From positions 11,665,748 to 11,729,747 of the forward strand of contig JAQFVV010012400.1 in NCBI GenBank assembly GCA_028023455.1: 64,000 bases of DNA. Direction: 5' to 3'. Under the pieces are notes generated by a model. The model was not told the origin of the DNA, did no database searches, and saw nothing but the letters and a program-made list of their open reading frames with translations. The position numbers and the translations under genes were made by a program. Origin of the DNA: Epiperipatus broadwayi. Its lineage: Eukaryota > Onychophora > Udeonychophora > Euonychophora > Peripatidae. Positions 11,100 through 24,235 of the stretch are shown here, in pieces. The first letter of the stretch is position 1. The number at the start of each line of letters is the position of its first letter.

Positions 11100-12870
11100 T
11101 TAACAATCTTAAATAATTTATTGTACGGAATAATTTTCCAGCACTTTGCAAATATTGAGGGCTACTGAGATAAGGGACAGCATTATTCATCAATCTAGTC
11201 AATAGCTAGGGAATAATTTTTTAACCCTAAAAATAGTTAACAGAAATGTTATGACCAAGGGATAACGCTGGATTAGTGTCATGGATAGTAAGTAGTTACT
11301 TTCTTAACATAATAAGTCCTAGCAATTTAATTTTAGAGTTACAACGTGAACTTTAATCAGCCTCGCAACTTTTAAAATGCATTATTGAACCAAAATTGGA
11401 TGAATATCTGAAGAAAATTCTAAACTGTTTGAAAAATTTTAATTAATATAATTGAAAAATTTCCGACTCCATTTTTATATTTCGCTAGAAAACAGATTTA
11501 TTATCAATATTAAAAAAGCAAGTGATGTTGCCAATAATAGTCCTGTTTAGTATCAAATCTTACTATTTGATTAACACATCAAAAAAGTTATTACGAATTT
11601 CTCTTGAATATCCTAACTATAAATTTATATAGAGATTAAAATGTAATAATAACACCAAAGTCTTAATTTTACCTCCGCCTCCCTTCAAAAGAATTGGTTC
11701 CAGGCTCGATTTAGTGACAATTCTGTTACTTGAGCCTGCCTATATCATGTTTTTAATGACCACATAATGTGGAAAAGAAAAGGAAATGAGTTTCAAATAT
11801 TTACTTATTGTTTTTATTTTATTGTTTTGGTTACGCGGGAAACATCAAAGTAGCAATTTTTTTAAAAATCGTATTTATATCAGTACATCATTTTTTACAA
11901 AAAGCAAATAGGTCAGGATTCTTTCTACGAGTTCTTTATTATTGTCAATAGTTTTAAAAGAAATAAGAAGAGGGAAAAACTGAATAAATACGTCCAAATT
12001 TGTTTACGGTAACTGTTCGTTAACAACAGTATTCAAATACTCATTTTCTAGGATAAATTAGCAATGTCACTAGTTAATAACAAGAATATACGTATATTAT
12101 CAAAATTACCGCCCCCTTTGCTACCTGCAGTGTTGACGGTGAATTATATGATCGAAGTTGACTTGGATAATGTTTCTAAGTCAGCGGGAGTTCTGAACTT
12201 ATAACCTGAGCGAAAAGAGGATAACTTACGCCAAAAGATCTGGGGTAATTTAACAAAATAATAAAAAATCTTTGCTTCTCAGCATTGAATTAGCGCTGCC
12301 ATTTCCTGCTACTGACGTAAAATATATTTAGAATAGTTTAATTAACTCCTTCTATTTACAATCATGCCGCAAACTTGTTACGGGTGAATAGGATTAGAGA
12401 ATTAGCAGGGGTTTGTTTATTTCAGATACTATATTGTTGAATGTGGTTTTTGTTTATTAGGACTTAATTAACTGTTGTCGCATCATTAATTCGTCTATTT
12501 TAGTATTCAAGAAGTTAATTAAAAAATTTGATAATTCTGTTATATATTATATATAATATAATCTTCAATTAGTGGATAATAAAAAAAAAACATTTTTTAT
12601 ATATATAAATGTTGAAAGAGGAAAGCAAACTATCAAAAGTGGATTACAATGCTCTTTCTAATTTTTCGAAGCTAACAAACCCGCTTTTCCGTAAACTAAT
12701 TTTTATTTAGCCTACTTTTTGCTACAAATTCTGTCGGTTTAGTGTTTATAAACCGACTTTTAAACCCTTATAAACTTATAAGTTGCTATAAAGATCTCTT
12801 GTTGAATCTGAAGTAGGAAAAATGTTTTTCTCAAAAAGAATGAATGATTCTTGTACTATTTGAAGCGTTT
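11100..12870. promoter_or_regulatory. CpG-retaining unique block, candidate host regulatory region
   Basis: About 30 CpG dinucleotides occur in about 1.7 kb, against only a handful in the preceding 3 kb, with higher sequence complexity and no repeat signature. In a CpG-depleted methylated genome this pattern marks DNA kept unmethylated in the germline, typically a promoter or first-exon region, or a recently inserted sequence. I find no long open frame, TATA element or splice pattern I would defend, so transcription is not shown. No direction is assigned. Confidence 0.35.
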
Positions 12871-14706
12871 AACATATCATTTATTATTTCTGTAGCAACA
12901 TTTATTGACTGCTGAATTGGTTTTCAATGAAGATTAAAAAACTTTTAAATAGGATAATTATATTATTTTGGTGAGCAGAAAATAAAGTGATTCTCTTTTT
13001 AAATATATATATAGTTTATATGTCATTATTATTAAGTAAATCTAGTCACACTAAATTCTAGAAACTTATTTGATTATGGGCTGTAGATGTTTGCAATTCC
13101 TTATCATATTCTCTATTGTTAAAGCAAATTTCAATCACCCTAAGACCCACCAATATCCACAAATTATACCTACTCTACAAATTATACTTATTGTCCAATA
13201 ATTCTCAGTCAAAAAGGTAAGTTGACAACATTAGAAAATAGAGAACTATGCCTAAATGACACCATCTGATCATTATCAGTGATAATTTGCCAAGCTTCTT
13301 GCTCTCTTGAGACATTTTATTTTAGCATTTGAAATATTTACAATTACAACTTTAACTTTCATAAGTTTTTATATCATTGGAATGTATAAATATAAATTTA
13401 TAGTAATTGAATAGTTTAAAATTGAAGGATCATAAGATATTTAAGAGCGAAAGTGACAGGGACAAGCTATTGGCCATAAACTTTTAACATTCAAGTCCAC
13501 CACTATTAAAAAAAAACACAAACTAATATAATGTAAAAGGTTATATTTATTTATTTAGATTATGGATTTTATTTTTACACAGATTAACTAATAACAAAAT
13601 ATTATAAAGGAACCTCTAGAGATTCCAACTTGGAGACAGATTTATTAATGACTTTATTAAATACTTCAATTTTTCATTATAGCTATACATTTGATAGTCA
13701 TTAACTACATAATTCATTCTTTGCTTTGTCTACATCTACATAGATCAGTAGCTGTAAAATTCCATTCTGTTGATGAGATTGCAATTGTAAGTAGGAAGTT
13801 CAACTCCATCAGGCATTATTATTGGATCTGGAAAAAGAAATTTGTTTGGAATCTCATGCAAATTCTATTTTTAATCTTAATTGTCAATTGTAAATTTTTA
13901 GTTGAAAATACAAAAAAAAAAAGATATGTTGATTTGAAATGAGCCTTAGTACATTGTTCAGTTGTTTGGAAAATAGTTTTTTTTTTTTAAGTGATAAGAA
14001 TAAATAATTGGCCAAAATAATATGTGTCAGAAAGAAATATATCTAGAAACTAACAGCTCTTGCATCAATCTCTTTAAGACTACATTCATTTGCACTTATT
14101 AAATAATAAATGAAATAATATAATAAACTAACACTAGGTTATCATGATAGATAATAAAGTAGATACTAAAAGAGATGCAAATAAAAAAATATTTTAAAAG
14201 AGTTAAGATATTAAAAATTAATATCAACCCATAAATCAATTGAAAGAGCAATGGGACAATAAAGAATTAAATTTAGATATCAAATGTAACATTTAAATGT
14301 TCTACCCTGAGAATATGATGATAAAATGGTTATTATAATATATCACATAGTATAATCTTTTTTATTTAGCATATGTTAAAAAAAAATCAGAATTTCTAAA
14401 ATTTATATAGAAGGAATAAAAAAATAATAAAAATATATTCAAATCCAAATTGATATTATTACTGGACAAAATATTAAAAAAATTGATAGTGGAACAAAGC
14501 AATATAATACCTTAAAATACTCAATAATCCAGTGGTAAAATAGCCAACTGAATACTCAATAGACAAGAAGCATTTTGAAAAGCACTAATTTGAAATGGGA
14601 TGATAGATTAAAGAAGTTTATTTGAAAATTACAATCTGTTTACTACATCCAACCTCCAAAATTGACATCGATTCATTTACCAGTGGTTTAAGGAAAATTA
14701 AAAGTT
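12871..14706. other. AT-rich intergenic DNA
   Basis: Nothing recognised beyond a weak R5-like repeat at about 13250-13385. An 83-codon open stretch at 13691-13942 (+) has no recognisable domain and looks like chance in AT-rich DNA. Confidence 0.4.
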
Positions 14707-14768
<62 letters not shown>

Positions 14769-14770
14769 TT

Positions 14771-14809
<39 letters not shown>
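14707..14809. repeat. (TAC)20 - (ATG)13 compound microsatellite
   Basis: Twenty TAC units (14707-14766), a TATT break and thirteen ATG units (14771-14809) abut the 3' end of the first microsatellite-embedded LINE copy exactly at 14810. Confidence 0.97.
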
Positions 14810-16665
14810 TTTCAAAGCAAAACTTTATTGAGTCTAAAAAGTTACAAAGTCACATATAGTACTATATTGATTTGTTACAAATGCAAAACAAATTACAACA
14901 ACTTTCAGTATATAAATAAGTCTTTATCAATTCTGCATACTTTCTTTCTTGTTTTTAAATTTGGTCTTCTATTTAGTTCAGTTTATGCTTGCATCTCTTT
15001 GAAGTTGGAAAAAAGCTGATGTTGAAAAATGTCATCATCTATCATATTAGACTTTATATTTTATAGACTGGATCTTTGTTTCAAGTGTGACCATGTGGCT
15101 GCAAACACATCTGGTTGAGCTAGGATGCTGTCTCTTTTTCTGAGCAGTTCTAGTTTTATTGAATATGTTGCTGGGTGGTGTCAAGGGTTATTAGCAAGTG
15201 CAAAAGTGCATCTGGTACACCAGTAGGCATAAAGGCTATATGTTGCTGCATGAATAGCAGGGATGTTGCCTTTTTTAAATGTATTTATTATTTCATCAAT
15301 TGAAATGATAGCCTTTCTGTATGTGGTAAACATTGTGTGGTGTATTGTTTCTAGTGCACTGCAGGAATGAAGAAAATGATCTTGTGTCTCTTCTTCTCTA
15401 TGACATAGCCCACACATGGGGTCTATATTTGTGTAGAATCTATGAAATCTGAGGAAATGTGTTGTGGGTAGAGCATTAAGATTAAGCTTAAGTAGAAAAT
15501 CAAATAATTTTGGTTCTAATGACCATTTTCTGAATTGTTGCAGTAGTTGCCTGTTGTCTATCCCAAGAACTGATGGATGTAGATTAGGTGTCTGGTTTGG
15601 GTTTAGTATATTATAAATGTCCCAGTATGTATACTTGTTGTCATTATTGAGTGATATTTTGTTGTATATTGGCTTGAGTTCTTCAATCAGTGTGGACAGA
15701 TATCCATATGAAGGGGGTGGTCTGTCTGTGGGTATTATACTAATTACACACTCCAGGTCTGGAAATCTTTTTATGGTTGCTGTTATTAGATTTACTGATT
15801 TCTGTGTGTAAAAAACTGATTGTATGGAGTCCAAGTCCATTGCTATGTGGTGGTCTGCTCAGATTTTTTAAAGAGATTGCCACTGTCTTTCTCTTCCATA
15901 TTAGTTTGTTACAGATTGATGAGATTTTGGATATGAATGTTTTTGCAAATTTGATTATAGGTGTGTAGTAGGTAATTTTTGTAATTATAAGTTGATTAAA
16001 TAGTGCTACCTTTGCGTATATTGACAGGTGTGACTTTTCAAGTGAGGCTGTGATTTTTTCAGCATCTTTTTTAAATTTATTTTGAATTTTTTGCCTCATT
16101 CCGTTGGTTCCAAGGTAGAATGGGAAACCAAGGAAAGCAGATGGTTTACCATTAAACATCTCTGTACAGTGCTTGCCTGTGTATATTGACCATGCAGCAG
16201 TTTTATTTGTGTTAATTTTTAAATTAAAATTTGAGGTATAATTCTTGATTATCTCTTGTAATATGGGGAAGTTCTTTTTAGAGGGGAGGAAAATGGTTAC
16301 ATCATCCATATAGGCTATGCATGATATATTTAAAGCAGTGTTTGGGATTTGAATGCCTTTTATTTTTTTCTGTATCTCTATTAATAGAGGATTTATATAT
16401 ATTGTAAAGAGCAAGGCACTGAGGGGGGATCCTTGTGGGATGGATTGACTCGATCTGAAGGTTGGTGAATTTTTTCCATTCAATGTGATGTGAATTTTAC
16501 GGCTCAGTAGCAGATTGGCTATTATATATAGTAGGGATGGAGGTATTGTTGTTTTTTTCAGCACATCTAATAATTTGGCTATAGGCACTGAGTCAAATGC
16601 TGCCTCAATGTCTAGTTGAACTATAATTGGTGCATATTTCTTTCTTTTTTTTACTACTTCGATTA
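14810..16665 (-). mobile_element. microsatellite-embedded LINE, copy 1, 5' truncated
   Basis: Minus-strand LINE fragment very similar to the 3' third of copy 3 (44250-46120). It holds part of the RT domain, the C-terminal region and a 3' UTR with an AATAAA-like string near the end (ACTCAATAAAG on the minus strand). The 3' junction is (ATG)n followed by TTTCAAAGC on the plus strand, identical to copy 3. The 5' end is truncated in RT, and the truncation joins directly to an (ATT)n(ATG)n array. Five-prime truncation is the usual result of incomplete target-primed reverse transcription. Confidence 0.93.
15181..16664 (-). pseudogene. LINE ORF2 fragment: RT core and C-terminal zinc knuckle
   Basis: Carries RT motif A (VQLDIEAAFDSV), motif B (IPQGSPLSALLFTIYINP), motif C (YMDDVTIF) and the C-terminal CCHC-like motif (CGLCHREEETQDHFLHSC). 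Compared with copy 3 a two-base deletion near 15830 shifts the frame, and a CGA-to-TGA change gives a stop at FALANNP near 15181. The open frame continues upstream into poly-Asn/poly-His only because the trinucleotide array happens to be open; that part is not protein. RT copies the element's RNA at the nicked target. Non-functional here. Confidence 0.9.
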
Positions 16666-16888
<223 letters not shown>

Positions 16889-18104
16889 TAATGAATTGTT
16901 TTTCTCTTCACTAGTGAAAATTGTAATTATAAATATGTGCCTTTTTTTCCGCATTAAATAGTGAAGCTATAATTATATGAATAATATATAATAGGTCTGC
17001 TTATTGCTTTCGAGATTCAATGTTGGAATCTCATACTCATAGCTTTGTGAATGAAGACAGTTGTGATTATGCAAGTGAGTTTGAATTTTTAATTAGTTAG
17101 TCTATTGTTTATGGTAACCATTTTCATATCTTTCTGGATCATTTTTTTTACATGATGATTAATCAGTCAGCTACTCTGAATTTCATAATGGTCTACATAT
17201 TACTAATTTTAGACTTTAGGTTACAAAGACATTGACTGATCCTATTATAATTTCTACATGATTTTTTGTATGTTATATGATAAACAATTCATAACATTTT
17301 TTTCTTCTCTGTTGCTTTATTTTTCATGCAGCATTATTTTTAGAAACTTGCAAGCCAAATCCTTTTTATAGTTAACGATAAAACAGCTTTTAATTAAATA
17401 ACCCATTATAGATAGAGTAAAGGTCTCTCTATAAATCATCTTAGGAAATAGTAAAAAAAGAAGACAGTGCTTACCAAGTTTGTTAACTGGGTATTGAAAA
17501 TTTAATTATTTAACAATTGTTGTTCTACTCACTAGCTAAAATGGTTAATATTCATTTTCAACCAATATTGAATGGTCAACCAGATTGGTTATTATATCAC
17601 AACTCAAAAAATAAATCCTAAGCTTATTGAAGATTTGAGTCCAGATCATCTAAAAGAAAAGGCCATTTTCTAAAACATGTACTACTATTACTACTACTGC
17701 TGCTACTTAAACTGTAACTATAACATTTTTAAGCATTGAAGGTGTAGAAGACACAATAAAAATAAATCTGTGTAAACATAATATCTAGATATAGTTTAGT
17801 TCTAAGATGAATTGTCAGTATAAATATCTACAAGCATACTATAAATCTATTGTTACTCTCTTTTGGATAGAAAATGGTTACAATATCATAAGTAATATTT
17901 AAATACATGTTTATTGTCTATACATTTGCATATAATGACATTAATAATCTAAAGAGACTATGATTATGGAGCAATAAGGCTCTGAAAGTGCTTAGTCTGC
18001 AGAAATTATGATATAGAAAGCCCACAGAAATTATTATATAGAAAAGTTTCACCACAATGCATAAGCATATTGTTAATAACAGTACTTAATGTAATTAGAA
18101 GAGA
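16889..18104. other. AT-rich intergenic DNA
   Basis: No gene recognised. A segment at 17565-17650 (TATTGAATGGT, then AAATCCTAAGCTTATT) weakly resembles 33631-33720 and may be an old interspersed repeat. Confidence 0.4.
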
Positions 18105-18160
18105 CTTGAACTCAGACTTTCAAGCTCCATACAACTATCCACTTCATCTTATACAACTGA
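18105..18160 (-). other. tRNA-like segment
   Basis: On the minus strand, GTGGATAGTTGTATGGAGC resembles an A-box region and GAGTTCAAGTC a B box, about 30 bases apart. No complete cloverleaf is evident. Probably a decayed tRNA-derived retroposon head; it lies 30 bp from foldback F2. Confidence 0.4.
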
Positions 18161-18186
18161 TGCACATGACTACCTACATATGAAAA

Positions 18187-18371
18187 AGGTAAATGATTTC
18201 CAATAAACATTTTGTGCTGAACCAGCACTGATTAATTGATTCAGATAATCATCTCCCACACATATATAAACTGAGTGTTGATTGTATATTTATGTGTGGA
18301 AGATGGTGATTTGGATCAACTGATGAGTGCTGGTTCAATACCATATATTTATATTGAAGATCATTTATCTT
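18187..18371. mobile_element. foldback element F2
   Basis: Left (about 18187-18275) and right (about 18290-18371) arms are reverse complements with roughly 75-80% agreement by eye, including GGTAAATGATTTCCAATA against its partner and the TGTGCTGAACCAGCACT stretch. CTGATGA is at 18320-18326 in the right arm, but the following GAAA has decayed. A better preserved half copy lies at 32541-32632. Confidence 0.65.
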
Positions 18372-20276
18372 TGTGCCATACAGAAAATTATCTGGATGTC
18401 TGAACACCAACATAAACTCCTACTTTCATACAAATAACCATTATACTCCACAGAGTTAGCTCAAAATCATAAGACTCTTGGAACTGTAACTGTGATCAAG
18501 AGATAAATATATAGGCTTAATCTACTGTAATTGAATAGTTTTACTGGGATAATTTGAAAAAAATCACTAAAGCCCTAAGCTGTAATGAAATAAAGTCTCT
18601 CACACTGCCAGTTCATAGAACAAATAGCTGGAGGAATAAAGATTTTAAAACTTATTTTTTAAAACAGTTACTTAATAAATTAACTAATTAGTAATTCAGA
18701 AAATTAAAAAAATGACATCATAATATGATAATTCTAACTTATACATTTTTATCAAAAACAGAATTTCATAAAAAAAATATAATTAATTAGTTGATTTTTA
18801 TCCATTAAATTAATTAACTTTTAATTCAGTATTTTTTGTTAAATAACAACAGTTGGAAAATAACCTTTTCATAATCAGAGATAAAAAAATTTAAATTAGC
18901 TATTCCTTTGTTTAATTTTGGAAGAAAAATAAATGAGGAAAAAATGACTCAAAAGAATTGTTACATTTAAGATAATTTAAATTACCTATAAACTCTTTTT
19001 AAAATATTGAAAGGAAAATAAATGAATAATAAAAAAATATGTTTTACAAAAAAATGTTAAATTAATAATATTATTCATTCTTATCAATTATCATTTCTGT
19101 AAAAAGAATTATCTGTAAATGAAGAGAAAATGTTCACATTAAAAAATATTGTTTATTATGAATTTAATTTCTTTTTGAATCTTACTTTGACACTTGTAAT
19201 TTCCAGTTTTCATGTAGGTTTTCTTCTTAAAGGCTTTATTTCAAGCTAAAGTAAATAATTAATTTATCCATTTTACCATACAATATGGTCATGTTTCATG
19301 CAGAATGAATTTCTCAGATTTTCTTCCCTCTATTTATTTCCATGTCAGGCTAATACATAATGAGTTTATCCATTTTTCTTAATAATTTTCTGGATCAGGC
19401 TAACACATAAAGATAGAAACACTCATGCATTCAGATGGAGACAAGACTTATTGTATATTACTTCAAAGGTATTCTCCTCTTTTACACTTTTCCTAGTGAA
19501 AGTTACACAGAGGTAGATAGGGTTTAGCTTTTAACTAAATTTAACTCATATTTGTCTTACATTTTAGGAAATATTTTAAGCTATACTTCTGCTTTTTTTA
19601 GTACCTGAATCAAAGCAAGAAAATGAAATCTTCTGATTTACCCTCGCTCTTATGGTACTTTTCAGAACAATCCTATCTCTAACCAATCACAATCCTGTCT
19701 CTCATATGATTAAACTAAGCATTGACCAATTATGAGTATTTTTACAAAAAAAAGTGTTCAGTTATTTTTCTCTTTTTATTACAATTATATTTTTTGCAAA
19801 ACAAGTCAAAAATATTCCTGTACTTGTTTTTCTCTTATGTCAAAATTATGTTAATACTTTTATTATCTTTGGTTTGGGGAGAGAATTAAAGAAACTATTA
19901 AAAAAAAAAACAATTCTACTCAAAACAAAAATTTAACCAAAATTGTTGAGCCTTTACTTTTTTGTCTTTTCTATTCAAAAATATTACTAAAGTTAAAACT
20001 CTTAAAAAGTTAAAATTAAAACTTTATTTATTTACTTTGTTTTTTTTTTAAATACAAAAAAAAATAATAATAATAAAACTGGTAAATAATTAAAATTATT
20101 GAAGAAAGAGAGAGAATAAAAGAAATTATTTATTTAATTTTATACTTTTTTGCTCTCTTTTATAACTCTTAACAAATTGTAACATATTTACTTTATTATT
20201 TATAGAAAACATCTAAAATTCTCATATTATTATTTAGCACATAAAAATATTTAAATGAATTAAATATCCATTTATA
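18372..20276. other. AT-rich intergenic DNA
   Basis: No gene recognised. About 18445-18560 resembles 22150-22270 (shared TTAGCT...ATCA.AAGA and AACTGT.A.TGT strings), a probable old repeat. The rest is poly-A/T-rich. Confidence 0.4.
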
Positions 20277-20420
20277 TTATTACTACTACTATTACTATTA
20301 CTACTACTGCTGCTGCTACTACTACTACTACTAATATTATTATTATTATTGTTGTTGCTGCTGTTGCTGTTATTATTATTACTACTACTACAACTATTAT
20401 TGTTGTTGTTAATGTTGTTG
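20277..20420. repeat. compound trinucleotide microsatellite
   Basis: Interleaved ATT, TAC, TGC and TTG units (for example TACTACTACTGCTGCTGC and TTGTTGTTG). It abuts the left end of the TIR element that follows. Confidence 0.85.
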
Positions 20421-20989
20421 GTTATAGTTTTATGGACAAAGATGCCATTTGATGGCACCATTTATGTGCTAAAGCACATAAAAATGCCATTTCCATGGCC
20501 AACATTTTCAAACCCGCATTTACTATAATACAACTTTTTTTGTTGTATTACAGATTGCAGCCCGCTTTGCTGCATCACAGTACAGCATGTATGCGAATTC
20601 ATGTTGAACTATAATACAACATTCCTGTTGTGTTACAGAATACAGGCCACTTCATCGCATCGCAGCAAATAAATTTTGTGCAATTCGTACAGTTTGTACA
20701 ATTTTTATGGCTTGGTGAGAGGGTGTGTGTATTTGAATTTGATGGACATGTGTTTTTTATTGAATTTTTTTTTGTATTCATAATTTTTTAAGTAATAATT
20801 ATCCGACCCTTTACACCATTCTGTATTGAAGTTTTAAGTGGCAAAATCTTGTCCAGATAGATGTGTAAAGGCAGTTGGAATTAGGTAATGTGTCAAGTAA
20901 TGTACTGTTCATAACATTCCACGAGACCAACAATATGGCACAGGAAATCACACATCTTGTTTGATTCTGTGATTTACAAACAACAGAAT

Positions 20990-21013
20990 CCTAAACCTAA
21001 CCCTAACCCTAAC
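20990..21013. repeat. telomere-like repeat, ~4 units
   Basis: CCTAAACCTAACCCTAAC followed by CCTAAC is a short TTAGGG-type stretch inside the TIR element. It is too short to prove a telomere-healing event. Confidence 0.8.
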
Positions 21014-21048
21014 AACTGTTAATTTTTGTTGCCATTCTATTTGAAGTA

Positions 21049-21187
21049 AAAAATAGCGGTAACACAATAATATCTGTTTCTCTGTAAAAATTAAAATGTA
21101 AAATGAAGACTAAGAAAATAAAAAATAGCGGTAACACAATATCTGTTTCTCTGTAAAAATTAAAATGTAAAACGAAGACTAAGAACT
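21049..21187. repeat. ~70-bp tandem duplication
   Basis: Both units begin AAAAATAGCGGTAACACAAT and end GAAGACTAAGAA; they differ by a small indel and one substitution. Confidence 0.9.
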
Positions 21188-21548
21188 TTTACTTTTTGTT
21201 CTGATTATGAATTTTTAAACAACAACAACAAAAAAGGTGTAAACCCCCCCCCCCCCAAAGACATAATCAGATTGAAAATTGTTTTTTGTAATAAAGCAAA
21301 AAAATAAATAAACACGAATTAAATTGAAATTGGTTGATTTTATTTTACATTTATTGTTGTCATTTAATTTCTTTATGTTAATAAAACAAAAGTTTAAAAA
21401 ACATGATTTTGGTATTTTTTTTTTTTTTTTCGCATTACAAAAAACACAGCAAAATGATTAAAATCAACGGCCTGGGAATGTTCATATTTTGTAGTTTTAG
21501 CGTGATAACGGTACCATCGAGTGGTGTCTTTGTCCATAAAACTACAAC

Positions 21549-23684
21549 TATGTTGTTGTTATTATTATGATTATTAAAACATGTATGTAAAAATTAAGTA
21601 TTATTTTCTCCATTAATTAATATATTCTAAACTTAAAGAGCTTGTTAAATTGATGTAATCAGAGTTGGCCACTACAATGTATGAACATCATTTTCTATTA
21701 ATCAGTAGCACTTTCTCTTTGGATTATATTGTAATCCTTATTAACTGTAAAGTAAACAAGTTTAATATCATGTGATTTCCCATTAACTGTATATGAGAGT
21801 ATTTGCTATTGGCTATTTATTATATTATCTTTAAATTTATTTATCAATATTGCTGCTTTAATTTTCTTACTTTTATGATTTCTTTCTTCCATTAATATTT
21901 TTGTATCATTTACATTAAAAGTAAATTTATAATTACAATATTTTTCATGATTGAAGGATATTCAAACGTGCATAAGTGCTAAAATAGTTACAGAAATAAA
22001 GATATGAAAAAATGCTAGGATTATATCAATATTCATCACAAATGCTCTGAAAAGAAAGCCAAGTAAGGTATGAGGACTTCAAAGATGATCTTTTCTTTGT
22101 TCTCACAAAATATTCCTATGCATATTTATATATAAATACCATTATTGTCTGAAACTAGCTTAGGATCACAAGAATCCTAGTAACTGTGATTGTAAATAAG
22201 GGAAAATACTTGTGTTTAAAACTTAATTTGTTGTAGTATTAAATAACTTCACTGGACTAACTTAAAATAATGATTAACACATATGTTAATTAAAAATACT
22301 AATAATAAAAAATGAAAAGTATGATAAATACTCTACAATACAAATAAATAATTCTGATTTTGACTTACATAGATTAACAACTCAAGCTATTACATTTACA
22401 AAGATACATAAACAAATGGTCTTCATAATGCATGTATATAAGCACAGATGTGCATGCATAGTAAAACAAAAAAAAATCCAAATAATGATTAATCTAATAT
22501 GATTATGAGATTATAGAACATCCTCAAGATACTAAGCCACCATAATATTATAATTCTCATTTTAGCTTCCCTTTAACTGTGTGTCAGTGCATAGAGATGA
22601 TATATTATTAATCTATTTTAATTATACATAGTGGATGAATTTAGATTTACATTTGTACTTTATAATATTCAAATACTATTTCATTTGTTGACAAAAAATT
22701 CATTGATTCAATATATTAGTATTATTATATTTTAACAAGATAAATAATTCAATGTAGAAATATATACAATAAGCACATGCATAAATGTGTATTCTAATAT
22801 AAAATAGAATATTTTATTAAATCTTTATATGTATTTTAAATTATTTTAGGTTTTTTTTTTTTTTTACCTTACACTTTTAAATCAAAAATAAACAATTTTA
22901 AAGAAAGAAACATTATTTTGCTTCTTGGAAAGCCCAGGCTGAAAATTCTTTTAAAATTCTTTGTTTTTAGCTCTTGTCCTTCACTTACAAATTTTATGTT
23001 ATATATACATGGCTCATAAACAACTGAAACCTAAAACATATATGGAATTTCAAATGGTCTTGTCAGAAATGCTTATGGTGACTTGTTATCCAGGAAAATA
23101 AAGTCCCTTGCTATACCACATCTGGCTTATCTAATTAAATGTCACTCTATCACTGATCATTGCTGTCACAATGTTCCAAAGAAAAAAAATGTGATGTGTG
23201 CTGAAAAAATAAAGTATGGCATGAAACTAATTTCAGTTGAGTGAAATATATATCAGTTTCTTTTTGTCAGAGCAATGAGAGAGACTGCTTTTCTGTTCTT
23301 CATATTAAAAGTTCTGCAGGTGAAGCACCTCTTTAAACACTCTCATCTCATTACAGCACATTTTAAACACTATGTCACAGATACATGAATCAGAATCATA
23401 AATCTGGATGGTCCTCCAATAGGTAAGGTATATCAGGATTTTATTTATATAATCATTCATTTATTGCATGATTACAGTAACATTGTACTTGTTTGTTGCA
23501 ATTTTATAATAATCTCTTGATTTTACATTTTAGATGAGCGTATTTGAACACCAGTCTTCACAAAAAACTATTTACTCAACATTAAAAATAGGACTGGTAA
23601 TATAGATAATTAATATTATAACTATTCTTATTGATATTTTGTAATATATTGCACTAATTTAAATTTTTGCACTATTTGTTGTGA
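21549..23684. other. AT-rich intergenic DNA
   Basis: Nothing recognised apart from the weak repeat at 22150-22270 (compare 18445-18560). A more complex stretch near 22915-23340 shows no coding frame. Confidence 0.4.
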
Positions 23685-23689
23685 CAATG

Positions 23690-24030
23690 TTTTCATTTTT
23701 ATCATGTGACTATGTATATATTGTATAACAATTTTGCAACAGGACTGTTTTTATTTTTGTCATGCCACTTTTGTGTATATTGTAAAATAATTTTGCAATA
23801 AGTCTGTCGTCACTTTTATCCACATTGAGAATATATAATAACTTTGCAACAGAACTGTCTTCATTTCCATCATGACATTTTATGTATATTCTATAATAAT
23901 TTTGTAATAGTACTGTCTTTACTTTTGTTATGCTACATTGTGTACATAATAATTTTGTAACAGGATTGTTGTCACTTTAATCATGCCATTTTGTGTATAT
24001 TGTATATAATAATTTTCCTACCATACTGTA
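23690..24030. repeat. degenerate minisatellite, ~45-65-bp units
   Basis: About six imperfect units, each with AATTTTGCAACAGGACTGT-like and CATTTTGTGTATATTGTA-like segments, at roughly 23731, 23790, 23838, 23903, 23948 and 24010. Units differ by substitutions and length. Confidence 0.75.
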
Positions 24031-24235
24031 GTTTCCCCCCATTGTTTTTAATAAATTTGTTTACTTTTATTTTGATGTTTATTGATATATTACATTTTGT
24101 TTTAATCATTTTAATTTATTGTTAAAGAAATTTGTATTTGTTTGATATCTGATTAAATATACATTTTTTACTTGAAAAAAATATATATTTTTAGGCTCCC
24201 CCCCCCTCATTTTTCAATAATATAATAATTAACTA

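Larger units (their letters stand above)
20422..21548. mobile_element. ~1.1-kb non-autonomous DNA transposon with inverted ends
   Basis: The left end (TAGTTTTATGGACAAAGAT, about 20424-20460) and right end (about 21511-21548) are inverted repeats of roughly 38 bp with a few mismatches. Both sides are TTG/ATT-rich microsatellite, so a target duplication cannot be read. The interior has no transposase frame. It holds two copies of a short hairpin (ATAATACAAC...GTTGTATTACAG near 20528-20580 and 20612-20660), a telomere-like stretch, a 72-bp tandem duplication and a poly-C run at about 21244-21256. Superfamily not assigned. Confidence 0.6.

Noticed and set aside
11240-11280. rRNA-like string (AAGGGATAACGCTGGATTAG) suggesting an rRNA or mitochondrial insertion
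   Set aside because: The flanks do not resemble an rRNA and the match is too short.
13691-13942. 83-codon plus-strand frame
   Set aside because: No recognisable domain, signal or neighbours; chance in AT-rich DNA.
14618-14815. Frame with His/Ser runs
   Set aside because: It is the (TAC)n(ATG)n array read on the minus strand.
20277-20420. Possible CRISPR-like or coding repeat
   Set aside because: Simple trinucleotide microsatellite without spacers.
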